From IMG/VR virus record IMGVR_UViG_3300046777_001895, positions 1 to 38,096 of that record: a stretch of 38,096 nt of DNA. One strand, 5' to 3'. A model generated the notes under the pieces. It searched no databases. It was not told where the DNA came from and worked only from the letters and a program-made list of their open reading frames with translations. The DNA is from a virus. Positions 12,411 to 19,374 of this stretch are shown one piece after another. The first letter of the stretch is position 1, and each line of letters starts with the position of its first letter. Made by a program: the position numbers and the translations under genes.

Positions 12411-13322
12411 ATGACCACACGCACTCAACCCGCCCTCCGCGCCATGCCCAGCGAAGCGCAATCCGTCACCAGCCTGCCGCAAGTCTCGGTCGGACTCACC
12501 ACATTGCAAGGTTTCGAACTCGCCCAGCGTGCCGCCAAGTGCCTGGCCAGTTCGACGCTGGTCCCGAAGGAATATCAGGGCAATCTCTCAAACTGCATCA
12601 TCGCGCTCAACATGGCCCAGCGCATCGGCGCCGATCCCTTGATGGTCATGCAGAACCTGGTGATCGTCCATGGCCGGCCTACTTGGTCGAGTCAATTCCT
12701 GATTGCCACGTTCAACACCTGCGGCAAGTTCAGCGCCCTGCGCTATGAATTCTTCGGCGAACCCGGCACCGATGGCTGGGGCTGCCGAGCCACCGCCACG
12801 GAGCTATCCACGGGCGAAAAGCTGACCGGCACCGACGTCACCATCGCCATTGCCAAGAAAGAAGGCTGGTACGGGCGCAATGGCTCGAAATGGCAATCCA
12901 TGCCACAGCAGATGCTCCAGTACCGCGCCGCGTCCTGGTTCGTCCGCACCATCGCCCCGGAACTGTCCATGGGCCTGCAAACCGCCGACGAAATGCACGA
13001 CGTTTACGACGCCACGCCGACCGCATCCGGCGCGTATGAGGTCGTCGATCAAGAACCCATCAAGAGCGCCAGACCAGAGCCGGAGCGGCCTGCCGAGGTT
13101 GAGACGCCCGCAGAGACCGTCATCGATCAAGAAACCGGCGAAATCCTCCAGCCGGCCGACACCGACGAACCCGACCAATACACCGATTTGCGGGCGGCGT
13201 TGGGCGAGTGCCAGAGCATTAGTGATTTGACCAGGCTGATTGGCGATCTTTCACCCGCGCAGAAGACCGATGAGGCGCTGATGAATTTGATTCGAGGCAG
13301 GCAGGCTGAGCTGAAGGGGTAA
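12411..13322 (+). CDS. recT: RecT-family ssDNA annealing protein (303 aa)
   Basis: The core (about residues 25-195) has KCLASSTLVPKEYQGNLSNC, ALNMAQRIGADPLMVMQNLV and HGRPTWSSQFLIATFNTCG, typical of the RecT/Redbeta annealase family. PQQMLQYRAASWFVRTIAPE lies near the core end. A Pro/Glu-rich linker and a small C-terminal helical domain follow. It pairs with the YqaJ exonuclease upstream as a two-component recombination system. An AAGGAG lies upstream of the ATG. The 211 bases downstream carry no gene I can support. Confidence 0.85.
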   Translation: MTTRTQPALRAMPSEAQSVTSLPQVSVGLTTLQGFELAQRAAKCLASSTLVPKEYQGNLSNCIIALNMAQRIGADPLMVMQNLVIVHGRPTWSSQFLIATFNTCGKFSALRYEFFGEPGTDGWGCRATATELSTGEKLTGTDVTIAIAKKEGWYGRNGSKWQSMPQQMLQYRAASWFVRTIAPELSMGLQTADEMHDVYDATPTASGAYEVVDQEPIKSARPEPERPAEVETPAETVIDQETGEILQPADTDEPDQYTDLRAALGECQSISDLTRLIGDLSPAQKTDEALMNLIRGRQAELKG

Positions 13323-13533
13323 ATGGTTTAGCCAATAGGTCTGAATAGAAACATCATCCCCAAGCGAGCCAAGGGCAGCAAACAGAAACACGCGATTATA
13401 GCGAGACAAACCCGTATAGCCGAAACAATCCTCCGAAGCGAGCCATGGACCAAGAACAGAACATGGATCTTCAGCGGGCCATTACCCATTAGCAAAAACC
13501 AAATTCCGAATCACGGCAATCAAGATCAACACC

Positions 13534-14103
13534 ATGACCACCACCGAATCCATTTACCAAATCTTCTCCGGCCATCACGAAATGACATCGGGCCATCTGC
13601 TCAAGAAATGCCTGGGCCAGAAAGTGCCGGGGATCACCAATTCGAAATCCATTAGCAACGCGCTGACTCGATTGAAAAAGGACGGCCGCGCCGAAAGCAC
13701 CTATGACGCGGACAAGGGCTTGTGGCTGTGGCGCGCCGTCAAGGCCCAGGCTGGCGACCATTTTTCCGGATCGGCGGAAATGGTCACCAGTGAAGTTCCG
13801 ACTGGTGACGATTCCGTCGAACGTGACCCGGGTGAGATTGCGCCAGGGCGCGACGCTGCTGAGATTGATATGCCGGATCCGCTCAGAACCGTCACGACAC
13901 CCAATGTCGTGAATCACGACGCGGAATGTCGTGGCAAGCCGCGCAAGCCACGCAAGCCATACACCCCCAACCCGATCGCCGGCGCCTATTCCTACCGCGG
14001 CGCCCTGGTCATCAAGCTGGATCGCAAGGCCAGCGCCAGGAGCATTACGCTGAGCGCCAGGGACATGGCCATGCTGGTCGCCATTCACGGGAATATGTCA
14101 TGA
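13534..14103 (+). CDS. Putative winged-helix DNA-binding protein (189 aa)
   Basis: The N-terminal 70 residues (TESIYQIFSGHHEMTSGHLL, then SKSISNALTRLKKDGRAEST and KGLWLWRAV) look like a winged helix. A disordered acidic middle and a basic Pro/Lys-rich patch (RGKPRKPRKPYTP) follow. The end ARSITLSARDMAMLVAIHG looks like a small folded module. Function is unknown; regulation of phage genes is plausible. No good SD is seen before the ATG. The stop overlaps the next ATG. Confidence 0.6.
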   Translation: MTTTESIYQIFSGHHEMTSGHLLKKCLGQKVPGITNSKSISNALTRLKKDGRAESTYDADKGLWLWRAVKAQAGDHFSGSAEMVTSEVPTGDDSVERDPGEIAPGRDAAEIDMPDPLRTVTTPNVVNHDAECRGKPRKPRKPYTPNPIAGAYSYRGALVIKLDRKASARSITLSARDMAMLVAIHGNMS

Positions 14104-14384
14104 ACAAGATATTGAATCAGCTGACCCAGATAAACGACATGGTAGTGGACGCCATCGATAAGCGCCTGCCTGTCACGGTGATTGTGGCGCGGGAGGACAT
14201 GCTCCAGTCGGCCAGGATCAACCAGCCCGTGACCGAGGCATCGGCCAGGACGCTGTTGCTGCTGGCCGAGGATCTGCTGGGCCAAGCGTCGCTGGTCGGC
14301 AATGAGTTTGCCTGCCTGCAAGCCCGCCAGCGGGTAAGAACCGCCCTCAAAATGCTGGGGGCTGAAATCAATGAGGAGGAATAA
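14100..14384 (+). CDS. Hypothetical protein (94 aa)
   Basis: A helical protein: ILNQLTQINDMVVDAIDKRL, a short VTVIVA strand, then EASARTLLLLAEDLLGQASL and a helical tail. No family is recognised. The ATG overlaps the previous stop (ATGA), a sign of coupling. The next reading frame starts three bases after its stop. Confidence 0.6.
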   Translation: MNKILNQLTQINDMVVDAIDKRLPVTVIVAREDMLQSARINQPVTEASARTLLLLAEDLLGQASLVGNEFACLQARQRVRTALKMLGAEINEEE

Positions 14385-14386
14385 GC

Positions 14387-14629
14387 ATGAGCGAAAACGA
14401 TTTTGTGAATGTGCTTGTTGAGGGCAGGCAGTAGATAAGGTATCGGCAGACCATAAAAATGCGTCTGGCCGACTTTGCGAAGCTGGATGAGATGCTTGAG
14501 AAAGGTGGGAGGATAAGCCAGCAGGCCGAGCTTGAAATAAGCGGGCTGGTCGATGCTGGCGATGTCTTTGATTTCGAGCTTGAGGTTTTCACGTTTCAGC
14601 AAGATGAAAAAGGTGAGTCCAATGAGTGA
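14387..14629 (+). pseudogene. Small gene interrupted by an in-frame amber codon (80 sense codons)
   Basis: ATG at 14387 opens MSENDFVNVLVEGRQ and meets TAG at 14432-14434. The same frame then continues without another stop to 14629, giving IRYRQTIKMRLADFAKLDEM and a further 36 well-formed residues ending KGESNE. An internal ATG at 14459 could restart translation to make a 56-aa protein. The ends fit the operon: two bases after the previous stop, and an 8-base overlap with the next start. A point mutation, suppression or restart are all possible. Confidence 0.55.
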
Positions 14630-14939
14630 AGCACTGGAGCGCGTTATTGCAGAGCAACAGGCAAAGATTGACCGCTTGGAGAAACTGCTGGAATCGAGGA
14701 ACAGCCAGATTCAAGGCGAATTCAAGCGACTTTCTGACCTATTTTCCAAGGTGTCTCTTTACATCAGCGTAGCTGATCGAATTGTCAGATCAGCGCCAAA
14801 AGCCGACAACGATGAATCAACGATGCGCATGTATCGCAATGCCAAGGAAAGCCTGAAGGCGCAGTCCGAGGTATGTGGATTCTGCTGGCGCTGTGAAAGC
14901 TACGGATGCGTGTGCAGTGATTGCGAGTGCGAGGACTGA
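14622..14939 (+). CDS. Coiled-coil protein with Cys-rich tail (105 aa)
   Basis: The N-terminal half is a coiled coil (RVIAEQQAKIDRLEKLLESR). The C-terminus is a dense cysteine cluster (CGFCWRCESYGCVCSDCEC) with eight Cys, probably binding one or two zinc ions. No family is recognised. The start overlaps the preceding gene by eight bases. Confidence 0.6.
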   Translation: MSEALERVIAEQQAKIDRLEKLLESRNSQIQGEFKRLSDLFSKVSLYISVADRIVRSAPKADNDESTMRMYRNAKESLKAQSEVCGFCWRCESYGCVCSDCECED

Positions 14940-14941
14940 TT

Positions 14942-15307
14942 ATGGCCTTCCATGTGCCTAATGAGCATCGAGTGAGGTCAGGGCCATACGGAACGCCGCC
15001 TAATGCCGGGAATTATGGGGCCTTTTTCATTCCGCGCAAGCGAAAAACATTCAGGTGCATCGCTTCAGATGATATGGGGTGGGAGCACGTTTCAGTTAGC
15101 CTGCCAGATCGCTGTCCAACGTGGCGCGAGATGTGCGATATCAAGGAGATGTTCTGGGACGATGAGGATGTTGTCCTGCAATACCATCCAGCCAAATCGA
15201 GATACGTTAACAACCATCCCTACTGCCTGCACTTATGGAAACCAATCGGGCAGGACATCCCAACACCACCAACTATTATGGTCGGCATTCCAGGAGTAGA
15301 ACTATGA
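14942..15307 (+). CDS. DUF7694-like phage protein (121 aa)
   Basis: The protein matches a widespread phage family of unknown function. Conserved blocks include PPNAGNYGAFFIPRKRKTFR, MGWEHVSVSLPDRCPTWREM and CDIKEMFWDDEDVVLQYHP, followed by VNNHPYCLHLWKP. I identify it as DUF7694 from memory of these blocks. It is common in early operons and lies in a run of small genes. The stop overlaps the next ATG (ATGA). Confidence 0.65.
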   Translation: MAFHVPNEHRVRSGPYGTPPNAGNYGAFFIPRKRKTFRCIASDDMGWEHVSVSLPDRCPTWREMCDIKEMFWDDEDVVLQYHPAKSRYVNNHPYCLHLWKPIGQDIPTPPTIMVGIPGVEL

Positions 15308-15750
15308 TAGCCGCACTCACCCTAGCCGCCGCCCTACACACCCTCTCGCCCCCGCCAGCGGGCGATTCCGTGCTTGGTAGTACCTTCGTCGGGCCTGTAA
15401 TCAACAGCTACTCAGGACAAACCATGCAGGGTTTTAGCTGGTTCGTTATTGACAAGGACGGCAAATATCACGGCCACACGATTGCCAGAAAGCCTGGTGA
15501 TGATTGCCTGAGCTATGACGACAAAGGCTGGACTGGGCAGTTATACAAGCTGTCGAGACAGACGTACTTTGCCTTCAACGACGCGGCGCACGAAGGCTAT
15601 CTGATAGAGCTTGCGCCGGATCGTCGGTCGGGGGCGTCAACGTATTTAGGCGCTGAGGTCGGAGTGATAGAGGCGAACTGGTTTTACAAGGACCGTTCGT
15701 TTCAGCCTGAGAAAATTTTGAAATTGGCCGAAGGGGCGATGTGTGAGTGA
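15304..15750 (+). CDS. Putative exported protein (148 aa)
   Basis: A short hydrophobic N-terminus (MIAALTLAAALHTLSPPPAG) could be a signal peptide, though it lacks a basic n-region. The mature part is rich in Tyr/Trp and Gly (TMQGFSWFVIDKDGKYHGHT, DDKGWTGQLYKLSRQTYFAF), suggesting a beta fold. No family is recognised. The ATG overlaps the previous stop (ATGA). Confidence 0.55.
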   Translation: MIAALTLAAALHTLSPPPAGDSVLGSTFVGPVINSYSGQTMQGFSWFVIDKDGKYHGHTIARKPGDDCLSYDDKGWTGQLYKLSRQTYFAFNDAAHEGYLIELAPDRRSGASTYLGAEVGVIEANWFYKDRSFQPEKILKLAEGAMCE

Positions 15751-15838
15751 CTTCTCTAAAACCTACGGGCGAGACGGCCTAGTGCTGGAGTATGAGTCTG
15801 GATCACGTCGCTATGCGGTTGCGGAAACTGGTCGCTAA
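15743..15838 (+). CDS. Tiny ORF (31 aa, weak)
   Basis: GTG at 15743 gives MSDFSKTYGRDGLVLEYESG and a basic tail. An AAGGGG lies seven bases upstream and the start overlaps the previous gene. The peptide looks like a small beta hairpin, but its brevity keeps confidence low. Confidence 0.35.
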   Translation: MSDFSKTYGRDGLVLEYESGSRRYAVAETGR

Positions 15839-15855
15839 AATGAGGGCTGATTACG

Positions 15856-16128
15856 ATGCTTAGTTTCGAGGAGTGGCTTGATAGTCAAAAGCGCAACTCT
15901 GACCGCATGCTAGATGCCGGTCTGGCGCGACAAGCATGGCAAGCCGCGCAGCAAGCTGAGCGGGAGCGGGCGAAGGGGTTGGTGGAGTTGGCGAGGCTGT
16001 ACCTAGACCACTATGAAAATTACAACATAACCAATCACTATCAAAGCGACGGCGACTTTACCGGATTTATTGCTGAAAAAGCCCGCGCCGCCATCGCCAA
16101 AGCCACGGGAGAAATCAATGAACCGTGA
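15856..16128 (+). CDS. Hypothetical protein (90 aa)
   Basis: A helical protein: FEEWLDSQKRNSDRMLDAGL, then ARQAWQAAQQAERERAKGLV and a C-terminal IAEKARAAIAKATGE. The Trp-Gln-Ala-Ala-rich pattern is common in small phage proteins of unknown function that describe themselves by A-x-x-A-W-x-A-A repeats. No specific family is claimed. Confidence 0.6.
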   Translation: MLSFEEWLDSQKRNSDRMLDAGLARQAWQAAQQAERERAKGLVELARLYLDHYENYNITNHYQSDGDFTGFIAEKARAAIAKATGEINEP

Positions 16129-16345
16129 ACTATTGCAGCGGGCACGTGACGCGCTGAATGCGAGCTTTATTCGAGGGTACGAAGAGGAGCAGACCTATTT
16201 AGCCATCTGCGCAGAGCTTGAGAAGCCGGAACCGGTTGAGTGTGGCCGTGTGGAGGTAATAAAAGGCTACCCATTTGGATTGAGAGCGATACGCATTTTT
16301 CCAGACGGAAAATACCGACTACTTGCGGAGAAGATAGATGACTGA
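16118..16345 (+). CDS. Hypothetical protein (75 aa)
   Basis: The N-terminal half is helical (LLQRARDALNASFIRGYEEE) and resembles small phage proteins that begin with an A-L-x-x-A-x-x-A-L helix. The C-terminus is strand-rich (AIRIFPDGKYRLLAE). GGGAG lies upstream of the ATG, which lies in the end of the previous gene. Confidence 0.55.
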   Translation: MNRELLQRARDALNASFIRGYEEEQTYLAICAELEKPEPVECGRVEVIKGYPFGLRAIRIFPDGKYRLLAEKIDD

Positions 16346-16481
16346 CGCAGAAAAGCTGGCCTACCTAATCGAGAAAATCCGCGTTGTGAATCAGGCCATC
16401 GACAACGGTATGCCCGACGAGGCATTGCTAGAACTGCGCCGGACGCAGCAGATGATTGAGGGATGGCAGGATGAAAACTGA
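16338..16481 (+). CDS. Small helical protein (47 aa)
   Basis: ATG at 16338 gives MTDAEKLAYLIEKIRVVNQA and a second helix (ALLELRRTQQMIEGWQDEN). It overlaps the previous gene by eight bases and the PrtN-like gene by eleven. The composition is protein-like, but no family is recognised. Confidence 0.55.
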   Translation: MTDAEKLAYLIEKIRVVNQAIDNGMPDEALLELRRTQQMIEGWQDEN

Positions 16482-16695
16482 ATTGATGCTCTGGGCGCGA
16501 TACGAGCGCGAAGCTGTCCCTCTTAAAGAGGTTGCCGCCGAGTACCTTGGCCTGACGCTTCTGGAGGCGACGCGGCAATGGAATGAGGGAAAGCTACCGC
16601 TCAAGGCATTTCGGCTGCGAGAGAGCCAGAAAGCGCCGTTGCTGGTGCATATTGCGGATTTGGCGGCGATGATTGATAAGAAGAGGGCAGCGTGA
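16471..16695 (+). CDS. PrtN-like (pyocin activator family) protein (74 aa)
   Basis: The whole protein fits the PrtN family: LMLWARYEREAVPLKEVAAE, a Y-L-G-L-T motif, then KLPLKAFRLRESQKAPLLVH and IADLAAMIDKKRA. In Pseudomonas aeruginosa PrtN activates pyocin genes and is itself repressed by the CI-like PrtR. Family members in phages are small DNA-binding proteins often close to integrases, where an excisionase-like role is also possible. Here it is the next-to-last gene before the convergent integrase. Confidence 0.75.
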   Translation: MKTELMLWARYEREAVPLKEVAAEYLGLTLLEATRQWNEGKLPLKAFRLRESQKAPLLVHIADLAAMIDKKRAA

Positions 16696-17099
16696 TGGAT
16701 TTCTCGCAAGTCAGTGACGAAGATTTGCAAGCCGTCTGCGAAGATATTGTTCGGGTAATCCAAACAATCAAAGCCGATTTGTCTGCCGCGATTCTAAACA
16801 AGAAAACACAACCAATAGACGGAGATTGGTTTATCAGGGCGCAAGTTGCAGCAAAGTGTAAGGGCCGACAACATCAGGCCATTCTTACCGAGCTTGCAAG
16901 ACGCAGGAAAGAAAAAAAGCAGCAGCAACATGCTGCTACCAGAGAACCGACACCCATAGCTCTGGCAAAACTAGAGATGAAAATGAAACAAGCCGAGAGC
17001 GTTGCTCAAGCATTTATTGATATTGCCAAGGAATTTTTGCCACCGACCCAATATGAAGAAATCATGATTGCCGCATTGCAGAAGGTTGCTGATAGGTAG
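16695..17099 (+). CDS. Hypothetical protein (134 aa)
   Basis: A helical, Lys/Gln-rich protein (VCEDIVRVIQTIKADLSAAI, then TELARRRKEKKQQQHAATRE and MKQAESVAQAFIDIAKEFLP). No family is recognised. The ATG at 16695 overlaps the PrtN-like stop (TGATG). It ends two bases before the convergent integrase stop; no clear terminator lies between. Confidence 0.6.
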   Translation: MDFSQVSDEDLQAVCEDIVRVIQTIKADLSAAILNKKTQPIDGDWFIRAQVAAKCKGRQHQAILTELARRRKEKKQQQHAATREPTPIALAKLEMKMKQAESVAQAFIDIAKEFLPPTQYEEIMIAALQKVADR

Positions 17100-17101
17100 C
17101 G

Positions 17102-18154
17102 TCAGCTTTCGTACTTCTGGTGAAGATGCTCCACGCTGATCTTCGTGTAATGCCGGTGGAACACGCCCAGGTCCTTATGTCCTGACAGCATGGATACCTC
17201 GCTAGGGCTAAACCCCATCTCCAGCAACCGACTGATCCCATGTCTGCGCAAATCATGCAGGCGCAAGTCCACAACCCCCAACTGCGCCACCGTCCGCTGA
17301 AATGCCGCACTGACTGACCGGGACCGAAACGGAAACACCCGGTCAGATAGGCGCGGCTGACGTTGCAGGATTTCCCACGCCGGCCCCAACAGCGCCACCT
17401 CGTCATCATTCCCTTGCTTCGCGGTCGGATGCTTGCGATTGCGCACGATGACGGTTCGCCGCTTGGTGTCGACATCCGCCCACAGCAAGCCGGTCATCTC
17501 ACCCAGGCGCATGCAGGAATAGACCAGAAACTCCGTCATGTCCGCCATCGGCAACAGGCTGGAATGATGCTGTTCTCGAATCCTGAATGCCGCCAGTAGC
17601 CGGTCAAGTTCGTTGCCTTCCGGTCGTCTGGATCGCCGCTTCGGTTTGGCAATCAAGCCCAGTTGCACCAGCATCACCCGCGCTTCGCGGAATACCGCAT
17701 CATCCACAGCCAACCCAAGAAGCCCATTGGCATCGCGGAACACGCCAGCCAGAGCGCCGAAATCAATCAGGAAAGTAGACGGCCCTGCCCCTTCGCCGCG
17801 CCGCTCACTGGCGAAATCCAGAAGCCATTTAACGCTGACAGTCTGATAGCTTTGCCGGAACCGTTCCCGCCGCGCCATGCTTTCCAACACCTTGACGATG
17901 GTTCGCCCTGGCGGCTTGAGTTCGGCCCGTCGCTTGAGGAAACGGTTGATGAGTTCTGCCACGCTCATATCCTCGACAGCGCCAGATTGCAGCGTCAATG
18001 CGCCCTCAGTGCGCTTGGCCCAGGCTGTCGCCTCTTTGTGGCTGGCAAAGGTTTTTGAGCGCCTTGCCGCCACGTCCTTGCCGGTATGGATGCGGACCTC
18101 GACCCGGTATGATGTTGTGCCGTCTTTATTGATGCGTTTCGTGATTGTCGCCAT
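17102..18154 (-). CDS. int: Tyrosine recombinase / phage integrase (350 aa)
   Basis: The protein has an N-terminal arm-binding-like domain (MATITKRINKDGTTSYRVEV), a SAM-like core-binding region, and a catalytic domain. Catalytic residues seen are R216 in YSCMRLGEMTGLL, H300 and R303 in LHDLRRHG, H326 in LSGHKDLG and Y336 in HRHYTK. It should integrate and excise the phage genome. The ATG at 18154 has GGAGAGG upstream and gives the usual N-terminus. A long inverted repeat lies just before its start. Confidence 0.92.
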   Translation of the reverse strand: MATITKRINKDGTTSYRVEVRIHTGKDVAARRSKTFASHKEATAWAKRTEGALTLQSGAVEDMSVAELINRFLKRRAELKPPGRTIVKVLESMARRERFRQSYQTVSVKWLLDFASERRGEGAGPSTFLIDFGALAGVFRDANGLLGLAVDDAVFREARVMLVQLGLIAKPKRRSRRPEGNELDRLLAAFRIREQHHSSLLPMADMTEFLVYSCMRLGEMTGLLWADVDTKRRTVIVRNRKHPTAKQGNDDEVALLGPAWEILQRQPRLSDRVFPFRSRSVSAAFQRTVAQLGVVDLRLHDLRRHGISRLLEMGFSPSEVSMLSGHKDLGVFHRHYTKISVEHLHQKYES

Positions 18155-18169
18155 GTTGCCTCTCCGTTG

Positions 18170-18397
18170 TAGCTGCGCCATGGCCATCTTCGTGGCGTAA
18201 CTTTGGCGCAGCTAGAGGCTAAAATGGCGCAACTAGGCGCAGATTGCAACAGGATGAAACAAGAAAAACATCAGCATAGACGCTGGATAGACCGGAACCC
18301 GGTGGCCGTGGCCCCCATGCTGGACTGAATGCCTACAGCCCTACAAGCCACGTTTGGCGCGGCTTGGCTTTATGAGGCGCAGATTATGGCGCAGCTA
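18170..18397. other. Candidate attP/arm-site region with repeated TGGCGCAGCTA motifs
   Basis: The noncoding gap beside int holds several copies of one motif. TGGCGCAGCTA occurs at 18204-18214 and 18387-18397, a one-mismatch copy (TGGCGCAACTA) at 18225-18235, and an inverted copy at 18170-18180. GGCGCAGATT occurs at 18236-18245 and 18376-18385. The inverted pair 18170/18204 is perfect over 11 bp. Integrase arm sites near attP often look like this. The core crossover sequence cannot be seen without the host attB. Confidence 0.5.
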
Positions 18398-18436
18398 GAA
18401 ATCGCTCCAGCCCGGATAATGGCGACGGACAAAACA

Positions 18437-18646
18437 TCACGATTCCGGCTCCTCCAATTCCGGCACTGACGGATGCCACGACGACACCAGGGGCGCATCC
18501 GCCGTAGTCAAATCCCGCTCACGCCACCATTCCGCCTTAGCCCTATCATCGCCGGCTGGCATGGCGGGAATGATGGTGTAGCCCGCGCCTGGATCGCGGA
18601 GGAATTTGCAGAATGCGCCGGTACTGTCTTGTGTGTAGTAGGGCAT
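18437..18646 (-). CDS. Hypothetical protein at end of tail operon (69 aa)
   Basis: A small protein: MPYYTQDSTGAFCKFLRDPG, then AKAEWWRERDLTTADAPLVS and an acidic tail. No family is recognised. Its ATG overlaps the stop of the previous tail gene (TGATG). It is the last gene of the virion operon, next to the integrase region. Confidence 0.55.
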   Translation of the reverse strand: MPYYTQDSTGAFCKFLRDPGAGYTIIPAMPAGDDRAKAEWWRERDLTTADAPLVSSWHPSVPELEEPES

Positions 18647-19371
18647 CAAGGCAACTCCACCACCTCGACCGGCACCCCATACACCAGCGGGTACGGATGC
18701 GCGATAGCCGATAACTGCCTGAACCTGCCAAGCCACCATGTTTCGCCCTGGCCGGTGGTTGCGTCAATGTCCCGCATGAAAAATACCTCGCCGGATATGT
18801 CAGAGCGCCGCATGAGTGCTTTGAATTCGTCGGCTTCGGCCTGAGTCAACCATTCCCAAGTCCCCGACCAATTTCGCCTGACTGCGCGGATGTCGAAATA
18901 CTCGGCCCCGCCTAATGCCTGAACGCTGCTTGATGTCGTTTCCAGCCCGTCGCTATATCCCCAACTGACGCACGTAGCCGGCTGGAACTTTCCGCCGATG
19001 AACACCCGCCCGACTTCAAACGGCGCTGAGTCGGCAATGGTGATAGTCCACGCTTGCGCCGGTTCATCAGGCACGACTACCGCATAGTCCGTGCCGGTAT
19101 AGATCGTATCGGCCCCGCTGTCGAACGTGCCGCCCTGTACGCGCACGGTCGCCGCTGCTGATAGGGTATGACTCAACAGCGCCACTACGCCCACCTCAGA
19201 GGCCGCGCCCAGGTCAATGGTGATCGTGGCTGAATTGCCGGTGGACTTGGCCCGCTTGAACAGGTAGCGGCTTTGAACTTCCGTTACCGGATAGTCAGTA
19301 TCCCAGCCCGAGCCGCCCACGGTGGTTTCCAGTGCGCTGATGAGGTTGGTGTGTCCGAGTGCGAGTGCCAT
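18646..19371 (-). CDS. Putative tail-tip/baseplate protein (241 aa)
   Basis: The protein is rich in beta strands and Gly/Ser/Thr (TIDLGAASEVGVVALLSHTL, VRVQGGTFDSGADTIYTGTD). The segment AEYFDIRAVRRNWSGTWEWL and a C-terminal YGVPVEVVELP are notable but not assigned. Position directly after the tail hub-like protein supports a structural tail-tip role. A carbohydrate-binding function is possible from the fold pattern, but not shown. Confidence 0.55.
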   Translation of the reverse strand: MALALGHTNLISALETTVGGSGWDTDYPVTEVQSRYLFKRAKSTGNSATITIDLGAASEVGVVALLSHTLSAAATVRVQGGTFDSGADTIYTGTDYAVVVPDEPAQAWTITIADSAPFEVGRVFIGGKFQPATCVSWGYSDGLETTSSSVQALGGAEYFDIRAVRRNWSGTWEWLTQAEADEFKALMRRSDISGEVFFMRDIDATTGQGETWWLGRFRQLSAIAHPYPLVYGVPVEVVELP

Positions 19372-19374
19372 AGC

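Noticed and set aside
13332-13533. Open frame without stops in the gap after recT (reads NRNIIPKRAKGSKQKH and further).
   Set aside because: It has no ATG, GTG or TTG start and no SD, and runs into the next gene in another frame. It may be a decayed gene, but coding cannot be supported.
18250-18360. Possible tRNA-like fragment as attachment core.
   Set aside because: I could not form an acceptor stem, D, anticodon and T arms from this sequence.
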